Source of the DNA: Alopecurus myosuroides
Taxonomy: Eukaryota > Streptophyta > Magnoliopsida > Poales > Poaceae
Direction: 5' to 3'
Length of the DNA: 64,000 nt
Assembly (NCBI GenBank): GCA_028641055.1
Contig: CM054058.1
Coordinates: 85,633,927-85,697,926, forward strand
The notes beneath the pieces are model-generated. The model did not search any database. It saw nothing but the letters and a program-made list of their open reading frames with translations, and was not told the origin of the DNA. Below are positions 25,177 to 37,026 of the stretch, in pieces (positions within the stretch are counted from its first letter, which is position 1; each line of letters begins with the position of its first letter). The position numbers and the translations under genes were made by a program.

Positions 25177-26817
25177 TGATACGTATCCAACGTATCTATA
25201 ATTTCTTATGCTCCATGATGATATTATGCCAATTGCTACATGTTTTCTCCCTTCTTTATGTCATTTTTATCGATTTTCCGGACTAAAGTATTGACAAGAT
25301 GCCACAGAGCCAGTTCCTTGTTTTCTGCTGTTTTTAGTTTCAGAAAAGTTGTTCTGGAAATATTCTCGGAATTGGAAAATTCGAAGCCCAGAAGTCTTAG
25401 AATTCCCGAAGGTTCCACAGAGTCCCAAAGAGACCCGGAGAGGGGCCTCAGGGGGCCCACACAATGGGGTGGCGCGCCCCCTTGGCCACGTCGGGGGATG
25501 GTGTGGGGCGCCCAGGGCTCCACCGCCTTTTCCCTTTCGCCTATTTATTCCCCTCCGATGGAAAACCCTAGGCACCTGATCAAATATCCTAAAAATTTCT
25601 GCAGCCGCCGTTGTCGTCAACCCTAGATCAGGGGGGGTTCTGAAGCTGTCTCCCGGCACCCTGCCGAAGAGGAGATCATCACTGGAGGCTTCTTCATCAC
25701 CATGCCTACCTCCGGAGTGATTGGTGAGTAGTTCATCCTTGGACTACGGGTCCATAGCAGTAGCTAGATGGTTGTCTTCTCCTCCTATGCCTCAATGTTT
25801 AGATCTCGTGAGCTTCCTAACATGATCGAGACTGTTCTTATGTAATTCTGTGTGCTTTGTTTGCTGGGATCCTATGAATATTGAACTTGTGCCAAGTTGA
25901 TTATAGTCTTTATTGCATATGTTATTTGTGATCTTGCATGCTTTCGTTGCTAGTGGTTGCTGTGGCCAAGTAGTTGCTAGTGACTCCAAGAGGGAGTATT
26001 TATGCTCGATAGTTGGGTTCATGCCTCCTTTTCGCCTGTGCTCGAGTGACAGAAACGTGACGAGGGAGGATGTGTTGTTGCCACTAAGGAGAAAACAGCG
26101 GTGTGAGTGCCAGCATGTACAATCATTGCTTACATTACACACATTGCTTAATGCGATTATCTGTTGCTTGCAACTTAATACCTAAGGGGGTTCAGATGAT
26201 AACCTGAGGGTGGATTATTAGTCATAGATGAAGTTGGATTACGGTCTATGTATATTGTTGTAATGCCCCCACTAAATATCATAGTAGTCGTCATGTCATG
26301 AATGTGCACTACGGTGCAACCTTTATTTTTTAATTGCCTAGCTGTAATTTGTTCACCCAGCATGCTATCTTTTATGGAGAGACACCACTAGTGAACCTAT
26401 GAACCCCGATCCATTTTCCTACACTTTTAAAAAACCACTACAATTCCTTGCTTTCTTTACTTACTGCAAGCATACAATATTTTCCACACTATACGTCTAA
26501 TATTTGTTTTCAGCAAGACGATGAGATTCACAACCTCATTGTACCATTGGGACAAAGTATTTTGGTTGTGTTGTGCGCGGGTTCCACGTTGTTGCTGACA
26601 GCGGTGAGGCGCCATCACCACCGTCAGTGTCATCAACCTTCCGAAGATCCTCTTTCTCCCACTGGATTGATAACCTTGGTTCTTACCTGAGGGAATTTCT
26701 TACCGCTGCACTCATCACACCCTCCTCTTGGGGTTCCCAACGCACCATCCATAGTTTCTGTAGCAAGAATTTCTAGCACCATTGCTAGGGATTTAAAGTC
26801 AACTCTGCAAGCGATCA
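25177..26817 (+). repeat. 3' LTR of element A
   Basis: 1,641 bp, starting TGATACGTATCC and ending GCGATCA. By eye it differs from the 5' LTR at several positions per 100 bases, so the insertion is not very recent. Confidence 0.9.
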
Positions 26818-27620
26818 ACTGCTCTGGCCAAGTAGATGCTAGTAACTCCAAGAGGGAATATTTATACTCGATAGTGGGTTAATGCCTCCTTTGCATCTGT
26901 GCTCGAGTGACAGATGGATGATGTGTTGTTTCCCTTAGGGAGAAAACAACAACGGTTTGTCAAAGGATGATGTTATTATTTATAGTACACACTTTGCTTG
27001 CTGCAATTATCTGTTGCTTGCAACTTAATACCCAACGTTTGTTCGGATGATATTCGAAGGGTGGATTATTAGTCATAGATGCAGTTGGATAACGGTCTAT
27101 GTATTTTGTTGTAATGCCCGCATAAATCACATAGTAATAGTTATGTCTTGCATATGCAGTACGGTGTAGCCTTCATTTCTGCCAATTGCCCAGCTATAAT
27201 TTGTTCACCACACATGTTATTTATCTTTCACGGAGAGACACCACTAATGAACTGTGTGCCCCGGTCACTTTTCCTCATATTGATAATACAACCACTGTTT
27301 CCTCTACTCTCATAATGCTGCTACTATTTTCATACTGTTTTCCACAACATACGTTTAACCTCTTTGTCTTCAGCAAAACCGGTGAGATTGACAACCTCAC
27401 TGCTTCGTTGGGGCAAAGTGATTTGATTGTGTTGTGTAGGTTCCATGTTGCTTCTGAACTGGTAGTGCGCCCTGCCATCTTAGCTGCTTCAACCTTCTGA
27501 AGTTACTCCTTCCTCCTACTGGTCAATTAAACCTTGGTTTCTTTCTGAGGGAAAACTGCTGCTGTGCTCATCATACCTTCCTCTTGGGGTTTCCGAACGA
27601 GTGCAAGACCTGCACCATCA
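26818..27620 (+). mobile_element. 5' LTR of element C, second fragment
   Basis: Resumes LTR C (CTCTGGCCAAGTAGATGC matches LTR E at 430) and ends GCACCATCA at 27620, ten bases before the primer site. Confidence 0.85.
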
Positions 27621-27630
27621 AGCTATTTTC

Positions 27631-27648
27631 TGGCGCCGTTGCCGGGGA
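27631..27648 (+). other. Primer-binding site of element C
   Basis: TGGCGCCGTTGCCGGGGA is complementary to the 3' end of plant tRNA-Asp, as I recall that tRNA. Confidence 0.85.
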
Positions 27649-27816
27649 GGAAGAGAATTTCTGCAAGGGGATTCTCTCACTTCCAATCTCTTTACTTTGT
27701 TTTAGTTTTGCTTATTTTATTTTATTTTGTCTTGTTTTCTTCTCCTTATAAAAAATACAGAAAAAAATAGTTCTTATTCTAGTTGTAGTTTTATTCCAGT
27801 TTTTAGCCTTGTTAAA

Positions 27817-29908
27817 ATGACTACTCCTGAGAACACTAAGTTGTGTGACTTTACTAGCACCAACAACAATGATTTCATTAGCACACTTATTGCTCCACCT
27901 ACTCCTACTGCTGAATTTTATGAGATTAAGCATGCCTTGTTAAACCTTGTTATGAGAGAGCAATTTTCTGGTGTTAGTGCTGATGATGCTGCTGCTCACC
28001 TTAATAATTTTGTTGAACTATGTGAGATGCAAAAATATAAAGATGTGGATGGAGATATTATTAAACTAAAATTGTTTCCCTTCTCTTTGAGAGGAAGAGC
28101 TAAAGAATGGTTGCTATCTTTGCCTAGAAATAGTATTGATTCTTGGACTAAGTGTAAAGATGCTTTCATTGGACAATATTATCCTCCTGCTAAGATTATA
28201 TCTTTAAGAAGTAGCATTATGAATTTTAAGCAACTTGATAATGATCATGTTGCTAAAGCTTGGGAAAGAATGAAATTTTTAGTAAAGAATTGTCCAACTC
28301 ATGGACTGACTACTTGGATGATCATCCAAACCTTTTATGCGGGTCTGAATTTTTTTCAAGAAACCTTCTGGATTCAGCTGCTGGAGGAACCTTTATGTCC
28401 ATGACTTTGGGGGCAGCAACAAAGCTTCTTATAATATGATGGTAAATTATTCTGAATGGCATACTGAGAGAGCTACAACTGGTAAGAAGGTAAATTGTGT
28501 TGAAGAAACCTCCTCTTTGAGTGATAGACTTGATGCTATTATGTCTATGCTTGTTAATGGCCATGCTCCTATTGATCCAAAAAATGTTCCCTTAGCCTCT
28601 TTGGTTGCTTAAGAAGAGCATGTTGATGTGAACTTCATTAAAAATAATAATTTTAACAACAATGCTTATATAAATAATTTTGGTAGCAATAATTATAGGC
28701 CATACGCTCCCAATAATAGCAATGCTTATGGTAATTCTTATGGTAACTCCAATAACAGCAACAAAAGTGTACCCTCTGATCTTGAGAACATGCTTAAGAA
28801 TTTTATTAGTACACAAACTCCTTTCAATAAATCTGTTGAGGAAAATTTTGGCAAAATTGATGTTCTTGCTTCTAAAGTTGATAGCCTTGCTATTGATGTT
28901 GATTTTCTGAAACAAAAGGTTATGCCTCATGATGTTAAGGAAAGTAAAACTTTAAATGCTATTCAAATTCGAATTGATGATAATGTTAGAATGTTAGCTA
29001 AATTGCATGCTAGATGGGAAAAAGAAGATAAAATAGCTAGAAAGAATAATATAGCTAATGTTTGCACCATTACCACCACTAGAAAACGGAAGCTTCTCAT
29101 GCTAGAAAACCTTCTACTATCAATGGTAAAGTAATTGGTGTTGGAAACACTCCCACTTCTGCTATTAAAAATGCAAAATTGCCTGAAACTGCTAAAAATG
29201 CTCCGGATAATAGTGCCGAAATTTTTAAAAACATGGGAGACAATAGTCCAATTATCTTTGATAAAAATGATCTTGACTTTGATGATTGCAACATAACTTA
29301 AGTGATTAAGTTCTTACAGAAGCTTTCTAGTTGTCCTAATTCTAGGGCTATGAATATGGTTTTCAGAAAACATATTACAAATGCTCTGATGCAAATTAGA
29401 GAGGATGAATTAAAATGTGAAGCCTCTATCCCTAGGAAGCTAGATGATGATTAGGAACCTATTATTAAAAGGAAAGTGAATGATTTTGATTGCAATGCTT
29501 TACGTGATCTTGGTTCTAGTATCTCCATTATGCCCAAGAAACTCTATGATATTCTTGATTTACCACCATTGGAACCTTGTTATTTGGATATTCGTCTTAT
29601 TGATAATGTTAGAAAGAAACCTTTGGGGGAGAGTTGATGATTTTCTTATCATGGTTAATAATAATCTTATCCCCGTTGATTTTGTTGTCTTGAATATTGA
29701 ATGCAATGCTTCTTGTCCAATTGTCTTGGGAAGACCTTCTCTTAGAACTGTTGGTGCTATTATTGATATGAAAGAGGGGAATATTAAATTTCAATTCCCA
29801 CTCAAGAAAGGTATGGAACACTTTCCTAGAAAGATAATGAAGTTGCCTTTTGATTCATTTATTCGAACAAGTTACAATTTGGATGCTTCTTCACTTGAAA
29901 ATACTTGA
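27817..29908 (+). pseudogene. Broken gag-protease frame of element C
   Basis: Starts at ATG 27817 (MTTPENTKLCDFTSTNNND), closely related to the gag of element A. The gag core is open to about 28400, then the frame shifts. The Asn-rich linker and coiled segment lie at 28628-29090, with another shift near 29090 and stops near 29300 and 29453. The protease loop reads RDLGSSISIMP, at about 29500-29530. The final part ends DASSLENT at 29908. There is no RT or integrase. Compared with A it keeps the CAA at the first nonsense site but has its own lesions, so the two decayed independently. Confidence 0.85.
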
Positions 29909-31716
29909 TTCCATTTTTCTGGACCTAGCTAAAAGGCGTTAAAGAAAAGCACTTCTTGGGAGAGAACCCATGGTTCTAGTTTTGCTTTGTTTTTCTCTGT
30001 TTTCTTTGAGTCAAGGGGTTTTATACTTATGTAGTAACTCCTTTGTGTCTTTCTTTTCATGTTTTAGTAGTGCCAAGTAAAGTTTCTGACGAGAGTTGGA
30101 GTTGGTTTCCGGATTTCTGCGCAGAAAACAGATTTCTGTTGTCCACCGTAAACAATCGTGAAAAATCCAGGAAGATCAGAATGACCTGAATTGTTTTGTG
30201 CTAATTCCTCGGCTAACTCCGCAACTTTTTTTCTTCAAGTTTTTCGATTTGAGCAACGTAAGTGCCTCTAAACAATTGAACTTTACTGGCTGTTCTGGTT
30301 TTGACAGAATCTGCCATTTTCTTGCATTGGCTCTTTTGCGATGTCAAGTGGATTTCTTTCTTCACGAAACATCAGTAGTTGTAGCTAATGTTTAAAAGTA
30401 TCAATAGCACTCGTGTCATACATAACTCATGGATTTTTAATTTTTGCACTAACCCTCTAATGCAAATTACGGTTTGAGTATGGTGTGAAGGAAGTTTTCA
30501 AGTGTCAAGAGAAGAGGTGATATATATGATCAAGAAGAGTGCAAGGTAAAATCTTGGGGATGCCCCCGTGGTTCATCCAAGCATATTTTTAGAAGACTCA
30601 AGTAGCTAATCTTGTATGCCCAAGGCACCCCCTTCTTCATCAACTATCTATCAGGTCACTTCTCGTGAAACTATAATTTTATTCGGTCGCATCATATGAA
30701 GTTTACTTGGAGCGTCTGTTTGTTTTATTTTGTTTTCCTTGCTGAAATAATATCATTGGACCTAGCATCATTATTTGGGAGATATACACTCTCCGCTTTT
30801 TCATTTGAATACTTGCTATGCTAGTATTCTTAGTTTTTCTTCTAGTTACTGCAAAAATTCCTGTTCAGCTCTTTTTTTCATTGCATCTCTTATTCAGAGC
30901 TGTTAGTTTTAGTAGTGTTATGAGATTACTCTCATGTTTTTTTTGCTGTATCATTTAGAGAATTTTTTGTTAAAACATGTTTTGTATGGTGCCTGTTGGG
31001 AAACGAAACTGCTGCTTGAAGTAGATTTTTTAACGGTGCAAGTAGAAGTTTGTATAGACTCTGGCTAGAACTTTTTCATATCATGCTAGATGTTATTTTA
31101 GTTTTAAAGCCTTGTGTTTATTGAGTAGCATGATTAGCCTCAAATATCAGAGAGTGTTTAATGTGCCATTGAAAGAATCATGAGTTGTTCTTGTCATATT
31201 GAAGCCTAAATTTGCGGTATTCTCCTTTGAATATTTTATTAGGTTGACTTTGCGCATGCTCACACCATGTTTATGACTATGAACCAGTCACTAATAGCCT
31301 CTATGATCATTTAGTTTTAGAATTCGTGGTACCACTTATGCTTTGATTAATGATGTTTATGTCGCTATGGATGATTATGGCTCTTATTGCTCTCTTGATT
31401 TGTCGCTCTCAGTCTTTTGCTAGCCTCCACTTGTACTGAGTATGAGCTCTACTCGTGAAATCCAACTCCCAAAAACCAAAGTATGCCAAATGTGTCCACC
31501 ATACCTACCTACATGTGGTATTTAACTACCACTCCAAGTAAATTGCTCATGTGTTACCTTTAAAACTTTCAAAATTACTCCTGTTTTGTGTTCCTGTTTT
31601 TTGCTCATGAGGACGTAAATAGAGAATATTTATCTCACTTGTTGATTGGATTTCACACCCTGGACTAGTGGCTTCATCCGCTTATCCAATTGATAGAAGA
31701 TCTGGCAGCGGGGTGC
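29909..31716 (+). other. Non-coding interior of element C, truncated
   Basis: Homologous to 22468-24282 in element A. It stops at GGCAGCGGGGTGC and jumps directly into LTR sequence at 31717, so the last 0.9 kb of interior, the polypurine tract and the first part of the 3' LTR are deleted. Confidence 0.8.
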
Positions 31717-32346
31717 TTGCAACTTAATACCCAACGTTTTTTCGGATGATATTCGGAGGGTGGATTATTAGTCATAGATGCAGTTGGATTACGGTCTATG
31801 TATTATGTTGTAATGCCCGCATGAATCTCATAGTAATCATCATGTCTTGCATATGCACTACGGTGCAGCCTTTATTTCTGTCAATTGCCCAACTGCAATT
31901 TGTTTACCCAACATTTTATCTATGTTTTATGGAGAGACACCACTAGTGAACCGTGGACACCGGTCCATTCTTTTACACTGATAATACAACCTACTGCAAG
32001 CACTATTCTTTTTACTGCAATCATTTTTCTCTTTTCATTCACTGCAAACAAACACCGTTTTCCACACTATACGTCTAATCCTTTGTTTTCAGCAAAACCG
32101 GTGATATTGACAACCTCGCTGTTTCGTTGGGGGCAAAGTATCTTGGTTGTGTTGTGTGCAGATACCATGTTGCTGTTGAGCCTGGTAGTGTTCCCTGCGA
32201 ACATCAGCCGTCAACAACCTTCAGAAGTGATTTCTTCCTCCTACTGGTCGATTAAAACTTGGTTTCTTTCTGATGGAAAACTTATTGCTGCACTCTTCAT
32301 ACCTTCCTCTTGGGGTCTCCCAACGAACGTGTGTCCACACACATCA
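31717..32346 (+). mobile_element. 3' LTR fragment of element C
   Basis: Right-hand part of an LTR of the C/D/E/H family, from TTGCAACTTAATACCCAACG to the terminus CACACATCA (32346). Its 5' part is deleted. Confidence 0.75.
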
Positions 32347-32481
32347 AGCAGCAAGTCACAAAGCTCTTTTACAAAGAGAGCATTAGACCTAGATGCCAAC
32401 ACATTTGTTTCAACAATCTCGTCACTCGAGGATGAGAGAGTGACAGAAGCAACCAAAACCTCCACTGCCCATGGAGGCGTG
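32347..32481 (+). other. Unassigned flank between LTR C and solo LTR D
   Basis: An open frame (KRALDLDANTFVSTISSLED) runs through it, but it is too short to name. It may be part of an older element that also covers 34044 onward. Confidence 0.35.
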
Positions 32482-34038
32482 TGATGGTGTGCGTAGTTGT
32501 ACTCGTTGGTAAACCCCAAGAGAAAGGTTGTGAAGAGTGCAGCGGCAAGTTTTCCCTCAGAAAAGAAACCAAGGTTGAATCGACCAGTAGGAGGACAAGC
32601 AGCTTCTGAAGGTTGATGTGGTAGGGCGCACTACCGGTTCAGCAGCAACGTGGAACCTACACAACACAATCAATTCACTTTGCCCCAACGAAGCAGTGAG
32701 GTTGTCAATCTTACCGGTTTTGCTGATAACAAAGAGGTTAAATGTATGGTGTAGAAAACAGTAGGAAAACAATATGAAAACAATAGTAGCAGTGTGAAAA
32801 CAGTGGAAGAAGTGGTTGTATTATCAGTGTGAGAAAATGGACCGGGGTCCACAGTTCACTAGCGGTGTCTCTCCATAAAAGATAGATAACAAGTGTGGTG
32901 AACAAATTACAACTGTGGAATTGATAGATATTGAAACACGCATGACATGATGATTACTATTTGATTAATGCGGGCATTACAACAAGACTCATAGACCGTC
33001 ATCCAACTGCATCTATGACTAATAATCCACCCTCTGAAGATCATCCGAACAAAAGTTGGGTATTAAGTTGCAAGCAAAGGATAATCGCATTAAGCAAAGT
33101 GTGTAATGTGAACAATGCAAACATTGTTGTTTTCTCCCTAATGGCAACAACACATCCTCCATCCATCACGTTTCTGTCACTCAAGCACAGATGCAAAGGA
33201 GGCATGAACGCACTATCGATCATAAATACTCCCTCTTGTTGTCACTAGCATCTACTTGGGCAGAGCATCTACTAACAACGGAGAGCATGCAAGATCATAA
33301 ATAACATACACATGAAGATAACATTATAGATTAATCATCAAGATACGTAGCATTCAACATTCATCGGATCCCAACAAACATAACATGTATCATTACAATA
33401 ATATGATCTCGATCATGTAGGTCAGCTCACGAGATCTAAACATGAGGCATGAAGTGGAGAGAACAACCATCTAGCTACTGCTATGGACCCGTAGTCTAGG
33501 GATGAACTAATCACGCATCACTCCAGAGGCGCGCATGGTGGTGTAGAGCCCTCCGGTGATGATTTCCCCTTCTGGCAGGGTTCCAGGGAGAACTCTAGAA
33601 CCTCCCGATCTCGGGTTGACGATGATGGCGGCCTCGGGTGTTTTTCATGGAAAAGTGGTATATCTTTAGGGTTCACGCATCGGGGGGAATAAATAGGCGA
33701 AAGGGCAATGACGGTGGATGCCCGAGGGCCAGGGAGGCGCGTCGCCCTATGGTGTGCCCCCTGTGGCCCCTCTCCAGGCCTCTTCGGGACTCCGTGGAAC
33801 CTTCGGAAATTCTAAGACTTCTCGGCTTCAAATTTTCCAATTCCGAGAATATTTTCAGAACAACTTTTCTGAAACTAAAAACAGCAGAAAACATGGAACT
33901 GGCTCTGTGGCATCTTGTCAATAGGTTAGTTCCAGAAAATCGATAAAAATGACACAAAGTGTATAACAAACATGTAGCAAATAACATGAAAACAACATGG
34001 AACATCAGAAATTCTAGATACATTTATGACGTATCAGC
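32482..34038 (-). mobile_element. Solo LTR D with perfect target duplication
   Basis: 1,557-bp minus-strand LTR. On the plus strand it begins TGATGGTGTGCGTAG and ends TTTATGACGTATCA. It is flanked by identical 5-bp copies GCGTG at 32477-32481 and 34039-34043. No interior is present, so it is a product of recombination between two LTRs. Confidence 0.92.
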
Positions 34039-34043
34039 GTGCG

Positions 34044-36600
34044 GCTGGCACGACTCAGATAGTGGTGGTGGCGCCGTGGCGCCATGTCCACTGCGAGTGA
34101 CTCCAATGAGCCCAGCTCCAACGGCAGCACCATAGCAGATTCCTCACATAGCCTACTCAAGTGAATACATTGGGTATCTCAAGATAATGTGATAGAGTAT
34201 GAAGAATATTCATTGATGCCTCATGGTGAACCCAATACTGGTCATGACAAAATTGATCCTTTGGCAAAAATCTCTTGAAGAAATGAAGATTAATTGAATA
34301 ATTCAATATTTCAATCAAGATACCATCTTAGTGAAGATATACGTATGACCTACATGAAGAGAAAAAATTAATTGCGGATTGGTCAACACACAAAGCATAA
34401 ATGATGTACCATGTAGGATCAAATTATCGTGTCGTACGTTAAGCTTTTGTCAACTGAGTTTTGTAAAATAATACATGATACATGTTTTTCGTGTTTATAC
34501 GTGGGCTAGGTATATTTCGATGATATTTCATTAGAATGAAGATTTAATATAGGACATACAAGGATGACACCAAGTTGTGATCGTCATCAGGGCTTAGAAG
34601 TGTAAGTTCAAGACGAGCATCTCAAAGATATCATATGTTTGAAACTTTTTTTCTCTTTGGCGAGAATGTACATGTGAAGATGTGCATAAATGATAGTTTT
34701 CCAAAATGTACTATGGGAAGCAAGTTGTGAGTCTTTGTTGAAAACTAATGATCAAGTGGATCTTTTTAGATTGAGGGGAAGTGTAAAACATCATCATCAA
34801 TATCAAATAGGAATACACATGGAAAAGGTATGATCTCGCTAGATTATTCTAGTTTTACTGGACTTGGTCTGCTTGGTGAAAGACCGAGTTATATGTTTGA
34901 TAGTCATACTATCAAGAATGGTTTTCGAGTGAGTAGATTTATCACATCATTCATACGGCCCAAACATTTGCTTTGTTGGCATACTTCTCTTTGGTTGATA
35001 ATTATTTTTTCTCCATGCTTTTAATTATCCTTAGCTTTGTTATATTCAAGATAAGCTCAAGCTCATACCAAATGTACTTCGTATGAAAAAGCTTCCGCAT
35101 TTTTTGTGGTTGGAGATTTATCAATCTATTTTTTTTAGAGAGATAGATACATTTTCATTCTTTGTTTTATCCTCCTTTTTAATCATGGTCTTTTATATGT
35201 GTGACAATCTAGATCTTGTTAAATTTAGCTTCAAAACAAGCCCAAATTCATCGAAAACGAACTCTGTAAGCAAAATATATTGTGTTTTTTTAATGATATT
35301 CTTTTGTTGTTTTATGAAGGATGTTATGGATCTTTCCACTGGCTACTCTCGAGGTATAGGCAGGGTGCTTCGGGATTTTTATGTCAAAGCCTCCCGGAGT
35401 TATTTTGCGTCTCACAGACAAATATTCTTCCCCCCAAAAAAGGTAAGATTTTGTCTCGTTTCCCCTCTATTGTTGGCCTTCAAAAGTTTGATTCCTTTTC
35501 ATACATCCAATGATTCTTGCATATTTTTGAGGTAAAAGAAAGAGTAGACCAAGATCTATATTTTCATCAACTAATATCTCTTCTATGTGAATAGAATAGT
35601 TTGGTTTTAGATCTAGGAGTTATTGGTTAACCTACTCCATTGTTCCTCCTCTCGAATTCTTCCATAACATTTTTTATTTATCTGTGATATTTAAGAGAGT
35701 GGATTTCTAACATTCTTGTGTTCTTTCTTTACATTTGGTGCATTGAGTTGCAGTCTATATGTTGATTCGTTCGAGTGAGGTGGCTGAGAGAAGGAGATGG
35801 TGTTTCGTTGCTTTGAGGGGTCCTTCATGGTAACCTAGATATCTCCAATGATGATTACCTTCCTTATGAGGAAGTGAATATCAGGATACATATTCATCTC
35901 CGCACGACTTGGTAATCTCTATGCACGAGTCATATTTCTTCTCATAAGCTATTTATTACTTGTGATATACCTTGTTAAGCTTAAGTTGTTGTTGGTGCAC
36001 TTAGTTGATGAGCCGAGCATATTTAAGATTTGTATTTGAAAACTTAACAGTTAGTTTATTTTCGTATTTGTTCAGCCTTAATCCGCCTTTGTTTTAGAAC
36101 GCATAGTCTTCCTCTTTGGGTGACATCTTGATTTTTTTTTCTGATGCCACTCCATTATCCTATTTGTTGTCCGGTCCACTTGGCCATGAACGTAGCCTTC
36201 TTCTCACCACCCTATCCCACTAGCCTATACACCCCCTCCCCCTAAGATCAAGGCAGATGCAGTTCCAGTATGCTTGGCCACGACAATACAGAAGGAATTT
36301 AGACTCTAAGGGTGAGGGAGCGGGACACTGGCCAACACAGAGAGAAAATGGGTGTGTGTGGTTTTGAGGGATGGACGACAGGCAGGGCGTCGGAGGAGGC
36401 AACTGGGCATAGCGAGGCACGAGGAAGACGAAGGGGATGAGAAGGCGACTCGTCTTTTGGCTGTCAGAAAATGTTCCATGTGTAGCATTTTTGTTTTTCA
36501 AGGCAGTAAATACGAGGAGCGATATCACGGGCCCACTATAATGGTCACACCAGCGCCGTTGTCGAGCACTACTAGCAGCCACATCAATTCAGGAACATCT
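34044..36600. other. Unassigned intergenic sequence before the carrier gene
   Basis: AT-rich and without a recognised gene. A frame at 35083-35535 (150 codons) is phenylalanine-rich, low in complexity, and has no domain I can name. The first 150 bases (34044-34190) are GC-rich and may be old transposon coding sequence. Confidence 0.4.
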
Positions 36601-36819
36601 CATGCGTCCTATCCGTGATCCATCTGCTTTTGACGAGAGTTCTCTTGACACGCGCATTTTATGTTAGGTGGCACTAAACATTGTAGAGAGGGACAGGAGA
36701 TGGTACTTTTCTTTCACGATAAGAGACGCCTTTGACGAAACTAAAGCTGGAAAAATCAGGAAAACGAAAAAGAGAAAACGTGCTCCCGGTACAGACAGAC
36801 AGGTGGGGCCGCGTGATGC

Positions 36820-37026
36820 GTGGCGCTCGAGCGGCGACGCGATTCAACGAGCCTTCCAGACATGCCGCCTTCTCCTGAACAGAAACGGAGAAGGAGAAGC
36901 GAGTCTCAGACCGTCCCCAACAAGAGGCAAGAGCCAAAGCGAGACCTGGCCGCCTCGGCTCGTCCCCAGAAACCGCCCCCGTCCCCTCCGGCCCTCGGCG
37001 CCCCGCCTCGCCTCGCCTCCGCCGTC
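36820..37026 (+). other. In-frame upstream extension of the carrier gene
   Basis: 69 codons, open and in frame with the start at 37027, very rich in Arg, Lys, Pro and Ser ([15 protein letters not shown]). Most likely it is 5' UTR of a GC-rich promoter region. It could be an alternative N-terminus; carrier proteins do not normally need a presequence. Confidence 0.4.

Larger units (their letters stand above)
11903..26817 (+). mobile_element. LTR retrotransposon A (Gypsy type, gag-protease only) carrying nested B
   Basis: Order: 5' LTR 11903-12376, element B, 5' LTR continued 19020-20190, primer site 20199-20216, gag-protease pseudogene 20380-22467, a 2.7-kb non-coding interior, polypurine tract before 25177, 3' LTR 25177-26817. 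Without B the two LTRs are 1,640 and 1,641 bp. The target was GATGC as seen in the uninterrupted LTR E: the left copy is GATGT (11898-11902) and the right copy is ACTGC (26818-26822), so both have decayed. No RT, RNase H or integrase sequence is present. The family resembles the Triticeae Sabrina/WHAM/Derami group; I cannot say which. Confidence 0.88.

Noticed and set aside
17555..27648. tRNA-Asp-like sequences
   Set aside because: These 18-base matches are retrotransposon primer-binding sites, not tRNA genes; no cloverleaf surrounds them.
35083..35535. 150-codon frame before the carrier gene
   Set aside because: Phenylalanine- and leucine-rich translation of T-rich DNA without a recognisable domain or conserved start.
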